A stretch of DNA of 64,000 nucleotides, taken from NCBI GenBank assembly GCA_025024175.1, contig QCXZ01000001.1, positions 10,788,001 to 10,852,000 of the forward strand, given 5' to 3'. The position numbers were made by a program, and so were the translations under genes. Below, piece after piece: positions 11,750 to 22,978 of the stretch. The notes under the pieces were generated by a model that saw only the letters and a program-made list of their open reading frames with translations, was not told the origin of the DNA and ran no database searches. The DNA is from Rhyzopertha dominica. Lineage: Eukaryota; Arthropoda; Insecta; Coleoptera; Bostrichidae. Position 1 is the first letter of the stretch; each line of letters begins with the position of its first letter.

Positions 11750-14700
11750 TAATAATAATAAATAGATTTTATTAAAACAAGAGCAGATACTGAGAGTAAT
11801 ACATGATCAATAAAGGCAAAGTCTAGCAGAAGCTATTCTACTTAACCTTCGAAAAGAAACTTAAACTATATATATTATGGTATAATTTATGAATACCCCT
11901 ATTGTTAATTGATTATGCGTCTTACGCTTTAGTTATTATTATCAACAGGTGTCTTATCTCTTTAGGTTAGTCTTCATGTGTGGTCTTTGGGGATAGTAAG
12001 CTATTGCTTGAAACATTGAAACTGTATAACGAATTTGCCTTTCAGAAGAGAGTCTAACACTAACCATCTTACTGTACACACATAAAGTTAGATCTCCGCT
12101 AATTTCGTAATCGTAAATTATCATTCCGGTCGTATTGTAAATGTAAATATATTAGCACAGCAGTAAATAAAATTCGAATAAACCAAACACAGGCTCACTA
12201 AATATAAAAAATAATTACATAAGTAACAAAGGCAAGTTCTACCTGTAGCTGTTTTACTTAATCCTTAGAGTAAACTTAACTATTTATATTAGTTAGGAGA
12301 GCAAAAAATAGAATCAATAATAAACAAAATAGAGCACAAGTTCNAAAGCGATANTAAACAACCTANTAGTTGAATATTAGTTGAATAGTAGTCAGCGAAC
12401 CTCATTGAGTCCGAATGAGCTAAGGAAGTCGTGGTTATCATGCAATCTGNCGATCGGAAAATAACTGTCTTAGTTTAAATTTAAATTTGTTAATATTTAG
12501 TTTTTTTTTTAAACTCGCTCCGAAGGGCCAGCCTTACAGCTTTACCGCCTTACAGCGTTGTATGTGAAGCAGCGAACAAACGTAACAGAGCAATGGCGAG
12601 GCAACAAATATTTAGCTTTATTTCGTGTATCACGTGAGTGCATAGATGAATGAGGGGCAAACTTACACCTCAACTTTTCACATGCATCAGGAGAATTTAG
12701 TAAAGCATGGACAAAACAATTCAAATGAAAATTTCAGCGGAAATCCATGCGTAGCCAATTCAAAGAGTTAATTCTGTGAGATACATGGTCCCTAAGCCAA
12801 AAACCAAGCGACAGCGTGCATTCTGAACCGTCTAAACCCTGCTTCTATCAACAGAATTCAAACAGGGGCCATATAAAAATTGCAATAATTAAAATGGACG
12901 AGAACGAGTGAATCACATAATTGCCTTTTCAAATTAACAGTTAAAAAATGTCTACAAGCATAAGATAACTTAAGGTTAAAATGATTTTTGTATTGACTTA
13001 GTTACATGCAGCTCAAACCAGATCTGAGTGTTTATAATGAGATCAAAGTATGATCAACAAAATTTAATCTTGAGCAATCTATATAAATATTAAAAGACCG
13101 TATAAGAAATTTTATACTACCTTTATAATCAAAGACCATCAACTGCGACTTAGACAAATTCAATTGAAGGCCATGTTCAGCAGACAATTTTCTTAATTTT
13201 TCAAGTTCTTTGTTCAGAATTTTGTCAGCCCTTGCGAAATCATGCTTATCGAAACTAAAATACAACTGCGTATCGTCGGCGAAAGTTATTATTCTACAAT
13301 GACGAACTGTCTTCACTATATCCGATGTATATATTATGAAAAGCAGAGATCCTAATATGGAGCTTTGCAGAACACCAGAACTAACTGATAATTCAGAGGA
13401 GACACTATATTTATTTTACCACTTGGGTTCTATCGCTCAAGTAAGATCTAATAAACTGTACCGACAAACTACTGAAACCGCAAGACTTTAGTTTGACGCA
13501 TAACAGACCATGATTAATAGTATCGAACGCTTTTGAAAAATCGAGCAAAACCAAAGCACTGACTAAACCCTTATCATAAGCTGAAATGAGATCATCCACG
13601 ACTGAAGCTGGTGCAGTAGGAGTGCTTCGACCGCGCTTGAATCCACACTGAGCATCGAAATGATTTTCTTAGACAAGATAAAGTCAGATATTTGTTCGTA
13701 GACTAGAGATTCAAACAGATTTGAAGTTGCAGGTAAGATGCTAATCAACCGTAAATCTGACTAGTTTTCAGGATTAGACTTTTTAAGTAGAGGTATTGCT
13801 ATGACTTTCTTCCACATTGTGGGGAAATAAGATTTTTCCATACAACAATAATTGAAGACGTGTAATAGGTATAAATCAATAATGGAACTACATAAGTGCA
13901 ACATTTTCAACGATATGTTGTTTGTGCCACAATTATCTTTTTTTTACGTTAAAGACTGCGGAATGTACCTCTTCTAAAGTAACCATTCTTAAAGAAAATT
14001 CTTGTAGGGATGGGAATCTAGCATTCTCACAATATTGCATTCTATGATTAGAGACGAGATCATTTTTTTTTAACTGGAAAATATGTGCATTAATAGAATT
14101 GCTATTAGACAGATTAGAAGGCAGTTCAGATCTCACTTTGATAGTACCAATGTTTAATTTGCGCAGAGCCAACCAAGTAGTGTGTATATCTCAACTAGAA
14201 GCAACTGAACCTATGTAATGACTTTTTTCCATCCTAACAGAGTTCACAGTCAAGTTCCTCAACCTCTTGTATGCAGCAAAATTTTCAGGAAGTTTACTTC
14301 GTTTGTATTTACGTAAGGATGCATCACGTTCTTTCATGAGACATTTCAGTTCAGGGCAACACCACATTGCATTGGACTTTGTTGCTCTAGACATTACCAC
14401 CAGGGCATGCCGATCAAAGATAAATAATTGGGGTGTTGAAATTTTCAAGTTTCTTATCAATATTGGTTTCACGTATCACATCAGTCCATTCAATAGATTC
14501 CAAACTTTCTCGAAACTCACTGACATCAAAGCGTCTGAAAGATCTACACATAAGTAACATATTTGGGCTCACATTTAACCTTAGGTGAACTAAACCAATC
14601 TGTGGTCAGAAATATCGTCACAGTTCTTCGTGCCGTATCTTGTAACATTCAGAGAATGGGATACGAATAAAGGATCAATCAGTAAGCTTGAGTTACCAGT

Positions 14701-15800
14701 CACTATAGTCGAATTATCCAAGACTTACACCAAGTTGTATGCCTCCAAACATGCACACACAGGGTTAGAAATATTTAGTAAATTAATGTTGAAATCGCCT
14801 AGACAGACAAATTAATCATACATACCGCAAACAAAACCAAATATATTATCAAGGGTTTCAACAAAATTGCCCAAGCTGGAGTTAGGCGGACGATAGCATA
14901 CGCCGAATGCATAATTTACAGTCCCTACGCGGATTCTAAAAAAAACAAACAGTCAATAAAGGAATTAATCTCAAAATCGAACTCTATTAACGAGTTACAA
15001 AAAGTCGACTTGATATATGCCGCCACTTCGCCATCTCGACCCTCAGCACGATGCGTATAACGAAGATTGTAACCAGGTATTGCTAAAATAGATAGAGCTA
15101 CATTATTAGACAACAATCTTTCGCCAACCATAACAACATCATAGTTTGCACTTTGAACTAAATTGATAAAATCTTGAAAATGTGCTAAGAGCGATCTTAC
15201 ATTAAGATGTGCAACCTTTATAAAAATTATAAGCTAACTTATACAGGATATCTATTACCTCTAAATGAGAACAAATACAACCTGACTTAATTAAACTAAA
15301 TTGTATTGAAATCTGTTTAATTGTTAAATTAAAGAAAAGCAAAATTAATACTTAACCACCGACGGTAGCTTCCGGAAAAGCATTACATTTTACGCTAGCA
15401 ACAAATCTGCGCCACAAATAATAAAAAGATAACGTTGCCAATTAACTGCTACCAATACTGTTCTGTATATTGACTACATCGTCAACAGAATTTACAGAGT
15501 ATTTATGACCATTTACTATTACTTTGACCAAATTCAGAGCTGCAGAGTTTTAGTAATTCTAGGCGCTTCCTCGTGAGATCTCCTTTTATGGAAATATTGG
15601 TTCCTCTCAACAACTTCTTGTAAAATATGAGCTGCCTATCCTTCCTTGAGCAGAATCTGACGATTCTAGATCGATCTCTTCCAGTATTCACACTTACCAT
15701 CCGATGAAAGTCATCTATGGCTTCCAAATAAAAATTTAAATCACATAAACTGGGCACTTAAAACACAAATAACCGGAGAATCGCTGGATCACGTCTACTC
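11750..15800 (-). pseudogene. Decayed non-LTR retrotransposon (LINE) A
   Basis: Minus-strand fragments follow LINE order. Near 14925-15131 there is an endonuclease-like piece. At 14191-14472 and 13933-14172 there is pre-RT linker. At 13411-13599 there is an RT piece with LDFSKAFDTINH. At 13032-13316 there is the RT catalytic box FADDTQ, followed by the L.LN.SKS pattern. Stops and frameshifts separate the pieces, so it is inactive. The low-coordinate end shows TTATTATTATTAAAT on the minus strand (about 11745-11760), a simple-repeat tail of the kind seen in Jockey/CR1-like LINEs. The 5' end (about 15.8 kb) is approximate. The frame at 15503-15757 may be its ORF1 end or 5' region. It lies inside the LTR element in the same orientation. 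Confidence 0.8.
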
Positions 15801-15971
15801 GCTGTGCATTACCTTATCTTTAAATAAGAAATAGGAAATGTACTTCGTTGATTCTCATCGCAAGATTTCAGAAAGGTCAACAGCGCTTCGGGGCTTGATA
15901 ATTACACGATTGGGCAACTGCCTGTATAATGTTATCATAGGATGTTATTAAACATCAAGAAATGAAGGAAA

Positions 15972-16004
15972 ATGATAATGATGATGATGATGATGTTGAT
16001 GATG
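15972..16004. repeat. ATG/GAT trinucleotide microsatellite
   Basis: The run is about nine imperfect ATG/GAT triplets. One plus-strand frame reads as an Asp run followed by GYPYLYEHEEY, so it may be a coding remnant of the retrotransposon interior. Confidence 0.6.
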
Positions 16005-16161
16005 GGTACCCATATTTGTATGAACATGAAGAATATGCAAAACATGTATGATAGAGGTATTAGATCTACCAATAATCACGCCGAAACAAAAGAGATCTTG
16101 TTAAGGCCAAGAACTTTGCTGAATAAACGTCTTTTGCACAAAAACTGTAAGCCGCCGCTTA

Positions 16162-16503
16162 ACCACTAATTATAATTACGACAAACAATAATTTGTAAAA
16201 CCACTGCGCGGCGATAAAACGTGCTTAAAACTTTTGAAGACGTTGTTCATCTGACCGAATCAGTGAATCTATTGTTTGACCACCATTTATAATTACGACA
16301 AACTATAATTTGTCAAACCACTGCGCTGCGATAAAACATGCTTAAACTTTTTGATTTCATCTCACCGAATCTGTGAACCGATTGTTTGACCATCAATTAT
16401 AATTACGACAAACTATAATTTGTCAAACCACTGCGCTGCGATAAAACGTGCTTAAACTTTTTGAATTCATCTCACCGAATCTGTGAACCGATTGTTTGAC
16501 CCC
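16162..16503. repeat. Three tandem ~110-bp repeats beside the LTR
   Basis: Units start near 16162, 16281 and 16391. Each holds AATTATAATTACGACAAAC, CCACTGCGC.GCGATAAAAC and CACCGAATC.GTGAA..GATTGTTTGAC. Units 2 and 3 are nearly identical and unit 1 is more diverged and a little longer. They end 10 bp before the LTR at 16513, which would be the untranslated leader in the inferred orientation. Confidence 0.88.
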
Positions 16504-16512
16504 ACACCTGAA

Positions 16513-17358
16513 TGAAAAACATAGAAAAACTAATGCGGGAATAATCAAGAAAAACTTACATTATCGCCGCCTTCATCCGTGGGTCATAACAATGCGGTCA
16601 CTCCGGTGGACAGACAAGGCGGTTTCACATACGCGCGGGAGATGCAAAAACAAAACATAAGTTACTCATCCGTTAAACTCAAACAGATACATTTAAGACT
16701 CACAGAGGGGTTTTCACCCCAGGGCCTCATCCTTGTCCTGTCTATGGCTTCATCCCTGAGATTACATCATTAGCAATGGTGGTTATGAATACCTTATTAG
16801 TTTTCTCTCTTCAACAACTAGCTAGTGTCAACCTGAAATAGTAGAGGCTTCCCCGAACGCTCACCCTAAGGCCTATAGGGTCGCATTCCAATAGCCCGGA
16901 TCGGGGGCACCTAACAAGGCTACCCTCTCCACCAGAACTATGTCATTCGAGATACCCTGCATTACCCCCCGGAATGCAAGTCCTCCACTCGAAGGAACCA
17001 CAGCTGTCAACCGACGCACTCTGCGCTAGGGGTTTCAAACTGCCTGAGGCACATCATGGCCAAAGACCTTACTTTCTCTGCCTGAGGCACAACATGGCCA
17101 AAGACCTCGCTCTCACTGAGCCAAAATCAAGAATATTTCTCTGTCAAAAATGACACATCAATACTCATTGCCTACTTTTGCATCTCCTCGCGACTCTGAT
17201 ATTTCTCGCCAAAACAATTAATCGCATGCATACGCATTCGCTTCGATATTAGTATTTATCTTATTAACAGCGATTCTAAACATAGCAAGAAATTAATAAA
17301 CGCACAAAAACACCTTTTATTTTAATAATAACGCAGATACAAAAATTGACATTTAACA
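16513..17358 (-). repeat. LTR, copy 2 (846 bp)
   Basis: Same sequence and length as 10770-11615. It is followed by GTAC, the repeated target site, and then the remainder of the interrupted palindrome arm (CCTAAAAAAAT...). Confidence 0.92.
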
Positions 17359-17613
17359 GTACCTAAAAAAATAGCGAAAGTACGAGCCTGGGGAGTTTTA
17401 AGTGGCGGACCCTGTATATTTATATATAATTGAGTTGTCACCATGATATGCTACAATGTGAAATTAAAATTTATTTTAAATTAAATTTACAATAAAATTT
17501 TTATGTACATTTTGCATCATTTAGTTTATTTCCTTATATAGCAGTCATATAAAGTTGATTTCAGCTAACATTAATGTAAGTTGTGTGTGTATTTTTTGTA
17601 CTTTTTATTTTAG

Positions 17614-17831
17614 TTTTGGAGAGACCTGCTTCTCAGATGTCATATCTCGATCAATTTCTGAAAGAAACAAACTCCAGTCAGCAGAATCAACAGATTACGT
17701 ATGACGGCAGAGAATCCGTCCAAGCTATGCTGTACCAAGGGGGCTCTATAGAATCTGAGGAAGGGGACATAGAAGACAATAGAGCACTTAGCATAACAAG
17801 TTCAAAGAGCAATTTATCAGAATCGAGTTTG
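17614..17831 (+). CDS. gek: MRCK-type kinase, linker exon before C1
   Basis: The 218-bp exon has acceptor TTTTATTTTAG and donor GTAAGATC. It takes a phase-1 start from the 7187-7293 exon and ends in phase 0. It reads FLERPASQMSYLDQFLKE and then a Ser/Glu/Asp-rich stretch ending SNLSESSL. SQMSYLDQFL-like wording is found in this part of MRCKs. The acidic Ser-rich part is probably a flexible linker that reaches the C1 domain. Confidence 0.85.
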
Positions 17832-18454
17832 GTAAGATCATTCTTTCTAATATCAATTTTGTCAGCTATTTAGCACACCAATGATTGAATTCTAATTATT
17901 TTGTAGAATGTCCATGTCAAAATAAATAGTAAAAATACAGTTTGTTACAAATTGGTTGGCTGCTTAAATGCATGCATTGTTGTTGCTGGTTTTTTGTTTT
18001 TTGATTAATTTCTAGGAACTGTAAATCAGGGACAGACATATCAATATGTTGATAGAAAATAGTAACAACTAGTACAAACTATTGAACTCTTCATTTAGAT
18101 AAATGAAAGATATATAAAAGAAATAAGTTCAGTAGCCTTGTTCCTATTCCATGTCGATAGCAGTCAGTATCAACCACGGTAGTAGATAGAGAGGTATACG
18201 CACGATGTTGTGTGGAGCGGCCCGATTCCGTAGCCAGTCACGTTAGAGAGAGATAGAGCATAGTGGGAATCACTCCGCTTTGCATAAGGCTACTTTACAG
18301 CGCACACTGTGTTGATAATATCAATTTGATTCTCAAAATTACCTAAGCGAATAGCGATGGTTCATTTATCTTTCAAAAAGTGTGGAAATGATAAGATTCT
18401 GTTGTTACTTGTGCAACAATTTTAGAACAGATTGGCGTCAGATAATGAAAATCC

Positions 18455-19375
18455 GCTGCAAGTTGAATCTATACTTCCAGATCAAAGTTGTCAAAATGAA
18501 ATTTACGCTTTTATTTCTTATATTATACCATCAATAATGAGGTTTTGAGCATTTTTATCTCTAGACATTTTTTCTACGACAAACGGTTCTCGTGATATTA
18601 GCAAAAATCCATAAATTTGTAAAATCGGTTTTTTCTTAATAACTCGAAATATATTAACTAAACAAAACAATTGCAAGAGTCCTTTTCGATCAGAAATTTA
18701 ATATTCTATATAATAGCAAAATTTAAAAAAAAATTGTGTGGACAGGGTCCAAAATTCATTTTTTTGGAAATATTTGAATAATGTCAAAATTTTGGAAACA
18801 TTTTTTAAACACTTTTTGTGAGAAATTTTATTTCCTATCGGATGGTATTTTCGTATGTGAATATATTAAGTATTTTCGGAGATATTTGGGAAAAAAACGT
18901 TTTTTTTTATGACTGTTTTTTCTTCTACACAGTTTGCTGCACCAAAAAATTATAGGGACTAATAATACTCGCAATTATAGTACTAATCACATACTAAAAG
19001 GCAAAAAATAAATGTTTGCAAAAAAGGTAGTTACCCCACAATTTGAGGGAAGCGGGCCCTATACCCTACTCACCCCAAAAACAACATGTTGCTTTGGGTA
19101 GTTGAGATTTATATGTATGCAAAATTTCAAGTTCATGTGTTAAGTCTTTCGAAAATTATCGCGTCCACACACTGACAGACATACAAACACGAAATTTTTG
19201 CTCAAATTTTGTTTTTGGACGTTTTCAGACAGACATACAAACACGAAATTTTTGCTCAAATATTGTTTTTGGGCGGTTTAGAGCATTTTAAAGCGATTGA
19301 ACAAATAAAAAATTTTGAAAATTTCTGTCGCGATACAATACTTCCCATCCGTTGGATGTGGAAGTAAAATTAAGT
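18455..19375. repeat. Dispersed repeat family A, copy 2
   Basis: It matches 5950-6745 in the same orientation and is somewhat longer. It contains an internal near-duplicate of about 60 bp (CAGACATACAAACACGAAATTTTTGCTCAAA at about 19183 and 19230). Confidence 0.82.
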
Positions 19376-19621
19376 ACATAAATACGACTACTCTATATAT
19401 TTCTTATATTATGAGGGTAATACTTATTTCACACTAAACTTCAGAAGTATATATATCAAATAAGAGTGTTAGGAAAAAAAGTGGTACTTCTGCAGTCAAC
19501 GTTTATTAAAAATACACATACAAGGAGATCTAAAAAATAAAAAAAAAACTGTAAGTTAGATTCCCTCTTCTTTCTTGCACTTGATTTATCAGTATTTTTG
19601 TCATTGTGCTTATAGTACTAT

Positions 19622-19936
19622 TTAATTCTCACTATAATATAACAATAAACAAAATTTTGAAAGTATTTCTGCTTCGTGTTCTTTACAAGGAAACGAAATA
19701 GAATATGTGTTTGAAAACAATTCATCCACTACATTGTCAAAAACAACATTGTGAATATGTTTGGTTAAAATATTATTTTTTTTTAACTGTGAAATGATCT
19801 GATTTGGATGACTTAGCCGTCTTCTGGATTTTAAAATAGTAAGTCTAGATGAAGGACCAGCTGTATCAGAAACATTTGTTCGATAAAGATGATCCCTAGA
19901 TGTGGAGTATTTCGACGATTTAAATTTTTTTTGCAT
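19622..19936 (-). other. Unrecognised 104-residue open frame inside a mobile element
   Basis: It starts MQKKFKSSKYSTSRDH, is Lys/Ser/Asn-rich, and includes HIHNVVFDNVVDELF. It has no signal peptide or known motif. It lies near the right terminus of the element at 18163-20205 and could be the end of its transposase or a chance frame in AT-rich DNA. Confidence 0.3.
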
Positions 19937-20216
19937 ATAAAGCTCTATCGGAAGAATTACTGTTGCAGTTCGGCACTACACAATATTTTCAAATTTTAGT
20001 TATTTCAAAAAACTTCACACAAATACCACACAGAATGTATGGTTATGCATGTCACTGGCAAGCGCTTTTACTACTATATTGCATCTTTTACTAGACCTCT
20101 CTCTCCCACACTGACTACGAATCTAGGCCGCAGTTGCATACAGTTACTATACGGTCGTGCATATACCTCTCTATCTAGTACAGTGGTATCAATCTAGTAA
20201 CCATAAGTTCACTAAG

Positions 20217-20590
20217 GATAACCATCTTTGCCATCTACCATGCTACAAAAATGGCCCTCTGTAGATAGAAGTGGCAAATTCCAAGGGTCTGATTTTTACA
20301 ATTTTTGTTCTTCTTTTTGTCATCGTATTCAGAATGAAACATAATAATGATCAGGTGATAGGAGATGACATGAGAATATTAATATAAGCTTTCAATGTGC
20401 TCTGAGCAGTTTCAACACAGAATGGGTTAGGTGTTCAATTTTTTAAATTAATTACTATTTCACAAGTTGCATTTCTTTTAAGTATTTTTCAACTTATTTG
20501 TTTAGTTGCTTAACATTCGATTTGACGAAATTTAAGGTCGCTTAGAGCAGAGAAATAAATAAATAAATGTGTGGCTTCTTAATTGTTATA
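20217..20590. repeat. Dispersed repeat family B, copy 1
   Basis: It matches 57134-57815 in the same orientation: GATAACNATCTTTGCCAT, TATTCAGAATGAAACA, TTCAATNTGCTCTGA.CAGTT and CATTCGATTTG.CGAAATTTAAGGTC.CTTAGAGCAGA. The second copy has an insertion of roughly 250 bp. The same short families recur around the MRCK and SLC66A2 loci. Confidence 0.8.
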
Positions 20591-21794
20591 TTATGATACC
20601 TGTTCTAATAGGGTTGTACTTACATTTTATGCCAACTCTCTTGATATTATAGTTGTTTTTAATTATCGTCTAGAATGCCATTTGAAGCCATCCATTGGCG
20701 CGCTAGTTCTGTATGCAAGTGACCAAATCGCGCCATTGGTGTTGTCGCCAAAAAAACCCATATGCAGTTTTCCATATTGGAGTAGTAAAGTATTTGCTAA
20801 TATCAACTAAAACCAAGAATACGAACTGACCCAATAGATTTATTGAAATAATAATTTTACTATTTTTAACCATTTGTGTAGCATATTGTTGAAACTAGAA
20901 AAAAAAATTAAGAATACTGTGTATGTTCATTCTTTAAATTTGTCAAGATGCCTGTTCACTTGGTCTAATTCTCATTTCATCTGTTCAGCTTTCATTATGT
21001 TTGAATACACTTCAAAAAGATGGAAAGTATAAATACTACTGAAACCGCAGCGCTGACATATTTTAAATGAATTATAACTATTATCCTCCAAAATTTCTTA
21101 ACATGAATGTCATCATTATTGCCTAATGTAAATATTTTTAAATGCACATGAGGGTTGCTCAGATAAGAACTAGAATTTCATTGCAACATGAGTATGATGC
21201 ACTGCTTTCAAAATTCTATATTTTATTTTTCAGCAGTATTGCAGCATTCCCACCTTTAGAGCAGGTTGTATTTGGCAGTTAAAAAAAACATGCTCTGCAT
21301 AATCGTCTTCTGTGTTTGTAAGAGATCAACAAAAGTAGTAGTAATCAAACACTTACCTTTAATCCTACTTCCAAATTTATTTTTGACAAAACCAAATGCA
21401 TGCATTTCAACCGCTGAGCGGCCTTCTTTATTATTTATTAAACAGTCAAATACATTGTTTATATTTTTTAGTAAGTGGGTTATTTAAGGGCTAAAATCTG
21501 TGTTTAGAAAGTGGTTTAAATTGTGTTTCAGTGTTAAGTTTCTTAAGGGTTGCAAGTTGACACATGTTAATGATTTTATATTTTTGCTGTTGGTTATCTT
21601 AAATTTGTTACCACTTTCAATATTATGCAATGCTAATGCCAATTTTTCTTCATTTCATTCGTTTATCTGGAACATATGTTCTTTGAATCTAATACTAACA
21701 TTACATATCGTTTAGCAAATGTGCGTTTTTGAACAGTTAGTGCATTTAATTTCCTGAATTCCAGATTTATTTAACATGTCTTCTTTCTTCTGGT

Positions 21795-22156
21795 TTCTAA
21801 ACCATATTGCACAGTACACAAATTGCAAAATTTATTTCCTAAATTTAATATAAAGCTTGATAACACTTTGGATAGAGAAGATATGTTAAATAAATTTGGA
21901 ATTTATGAAATGAATTGCTCTAATTGTCCAAAAAAGTACATTGACCATACAAAGTGTAATGTTAGTATTAGATTCAAAGGACATTATGTACCATGTAAAA
22001 AACAGAGACAAAGAAGGATTGGCACTAGCATTACACAATATTCAAACCTGTTACAAACTTAAGATATGTAAAGTCAGAAATATAAAACTGTCAATACCAC
22101 TAATTTATAATTTGTTTAAACCATCTGCTAAACGTCGATCACACGTGCCTAAATAA
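21795..22156 (+). pseudogene. Penelope-like retroelement C-terminal GIY-YIG endonuclease relic
   Basis: The frame 21823-22062 contains FGIYEMNCSNCPKKYIDHTK followed by RFKGHY. This is the GIY...C..C...Y(I/V)G.T...R...H pattern of the Penelope-type endonuclease, with G of YIG replaced by D. The frame then shifts, and the similar continuation is read in frame 21941-22156 (ALALHNIQTCYKL...). The upstream RT is not recognisable. The element is partial and broken. An inverted match (AAATAACCCACTTA at about 22151 against TAAGTGGGTTATTT near 21472) suggests a terminal repeat. Confidence 0.72.
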
Positions 22157-22626
22157 CCCACTTATCGCAATAGTAAAGCCAAAAATACTGTCACATTTCA
22201 CACCACTGTACCTGCATGTTATGTTTGTCTGTTTTTACTGCTTTCTTCTATCTTGAAATTGTATTAACCCATTTATAAATGTGTGATTTTTATAGGGTTT
22301 GGACGCAAAAATATTGCAGTCAAACCACAATTTCACTTGGTTTGGCATGAAAGTGAATGATTACTGTTTTCACAACATGAACATGAACCCCTTTTTCATT
22401 CATGGTGACAGATACTGATCAGAATTTTATTTAATTTATTTTGTTTCTGCAAACAATGAGAGATTGTAACAACTTAGAATTGTAATACAATGAATGAGAA
22501 CTATCCTAAATAACACTGATAGGAAATTTCTGTTCATATCTAAGTGACCCTTGTATACTATTTCAATTGAATAGTGGATTAGGTATTTGTTCTAGAATAT
22601 ATCTTTGCAATGTTTTTGTTTTTCAG

Positions 22627-22978
22627 CAGGAACCTCATTCTCCACTGAAACACAAATCTCATCAATTTTTAGTCCGTACTTTTTCTAGTCCTACGAAATG
22701 TAATCATTGTACTTCCCTGATGGTGGGTTTGATGCGACAGGGAATGGTTTGTGAGATTTGTGGATTTACATGTCATACTGCTTGTTGTCCACATGTGCCC
22801 CCTGTGTGTCCTGTTCCACCAGATCAAAGTATGTTGACAAGTTATATCACTGCAGGCCAAAAAAATACTTATCATTTATTTTCAGCTAAAAGGCCGTTAG
22901 GTATAGATCCCACACGTGGCATAGGTACAGCTTATGAGGGATATGTCAAGGTGCCTAAGCAGGGTGGAGTAANGAAAG
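22627..22978 (+). CDS. gek: MRCK-type kinase, C1 domain and start of PH domain
   Basis: Exons 22627-22828 and 22886-22978 are separated by a 57-bp intron. The first encodes a complete C1 zinc finger: [25 protein letters not shown] and a last Cys after seven residues. This is the H-x12-C-x2-C...C-x2-C-x4-H-x2-C-x7-C layout that binds two zinc ions. PPVCPVPP then leads to KRPLGID and [14 protein letters not shown], the start of the PH domain. Order and wording match MRCK rather than citron or ROCK. One ambiguous base (22973) affects a residue before the donor. C1 and PH target the kinase to membranes and cell junctions in the family. Confidence 0.93.

Larger units (their letters stand above)
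10770..17358 (-). mobile_element. LTR retrotransposon with a LINE inserted and most of gag-pol missing
   Basis: Two 846-bp direct repeats (10770-11615 and 16513-17358), each starting TG and ending CA, bound the element. A 4-bp GTAC duplication flanks it. The minus orientation is inferred from a short reading frame next to the low-coordinate LTR (about 11657-11735, acidic, ending ...SKSSRDTE-stop), which resembles the end of a pol or env frame, and from tandem leader repeats next to the other LTR. No reverse transcriptase, protease or integrase of LTR type remains. The only RT belongs to a LINE in the middle. The superfamily is undetermined: the 4-bp duplication fits Ty3/gypsy or BEL/Pao, and I could not fix a primer-binding site. 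Confidence 0.85.
9805..17426. mobile_element. Palindromic TA-flanked DNA element split by an LTR retrotransposon
   Basis: The left end reads TACAGGGTCCGCCACCTAAA (about 9806). The right end reads the inverse, GGGGAGTTTTAAGTGGCGGA followed by CCCTGTA (about 17392-17420). Both are flanked by TA-rich sequence, as for Tc1/mariner-type non-autonomous elements. Arms of nearly 500 bp meet around 10290-10320 (GAGAGAGGCTAGGAAACGAAACCC against its inverse). The right arm is interrupted after 10769 and resumes at 17359, where the LTR element is inserted. Without that insertion the element would be about 1.0 kb. It has no transposase. Confidence 0.88.
7294..17613. other. 10.3-kb MRCK intron, filled with mobile elements
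   Basis: Between the phase-1 donor at 7294 and the acceptor before 17614 lie a foldback (about 8370-9170), a 37-bp tandem duplication (9635-9708) and a palindromic element (9805-17426) that itself contains an LTR retrotransposon and a LINE. The segment 7300-8340 is AT-rich. It has short open frames on both strands that look non-coding, and I see no gene there. Confidence 0.8.
18163..20205. mobile_element. 2-kb element with long terminal inverted repeats, interrupted
   Basis: Left sequence 18163-18275 (including AGATAGAGAGGTATACGCACGA) pairs with 20075-20200 (CGTGCATATACCTCTCTATCT and, further in, GGGAGAGAGAGGTC). This gives arms of roughly 110 bp with mismatches. The interior contains family A copy 2 and a 104-residue minus-strand frame (19622-19936) that I do not recognise. 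The class is undetermined. Confidence 0.6.

Noticed and set aside
15972..16169. 65-codon plus-strand frame starting with a Met run
   Set aside because: It is the ATG microsatellite read in one frame.
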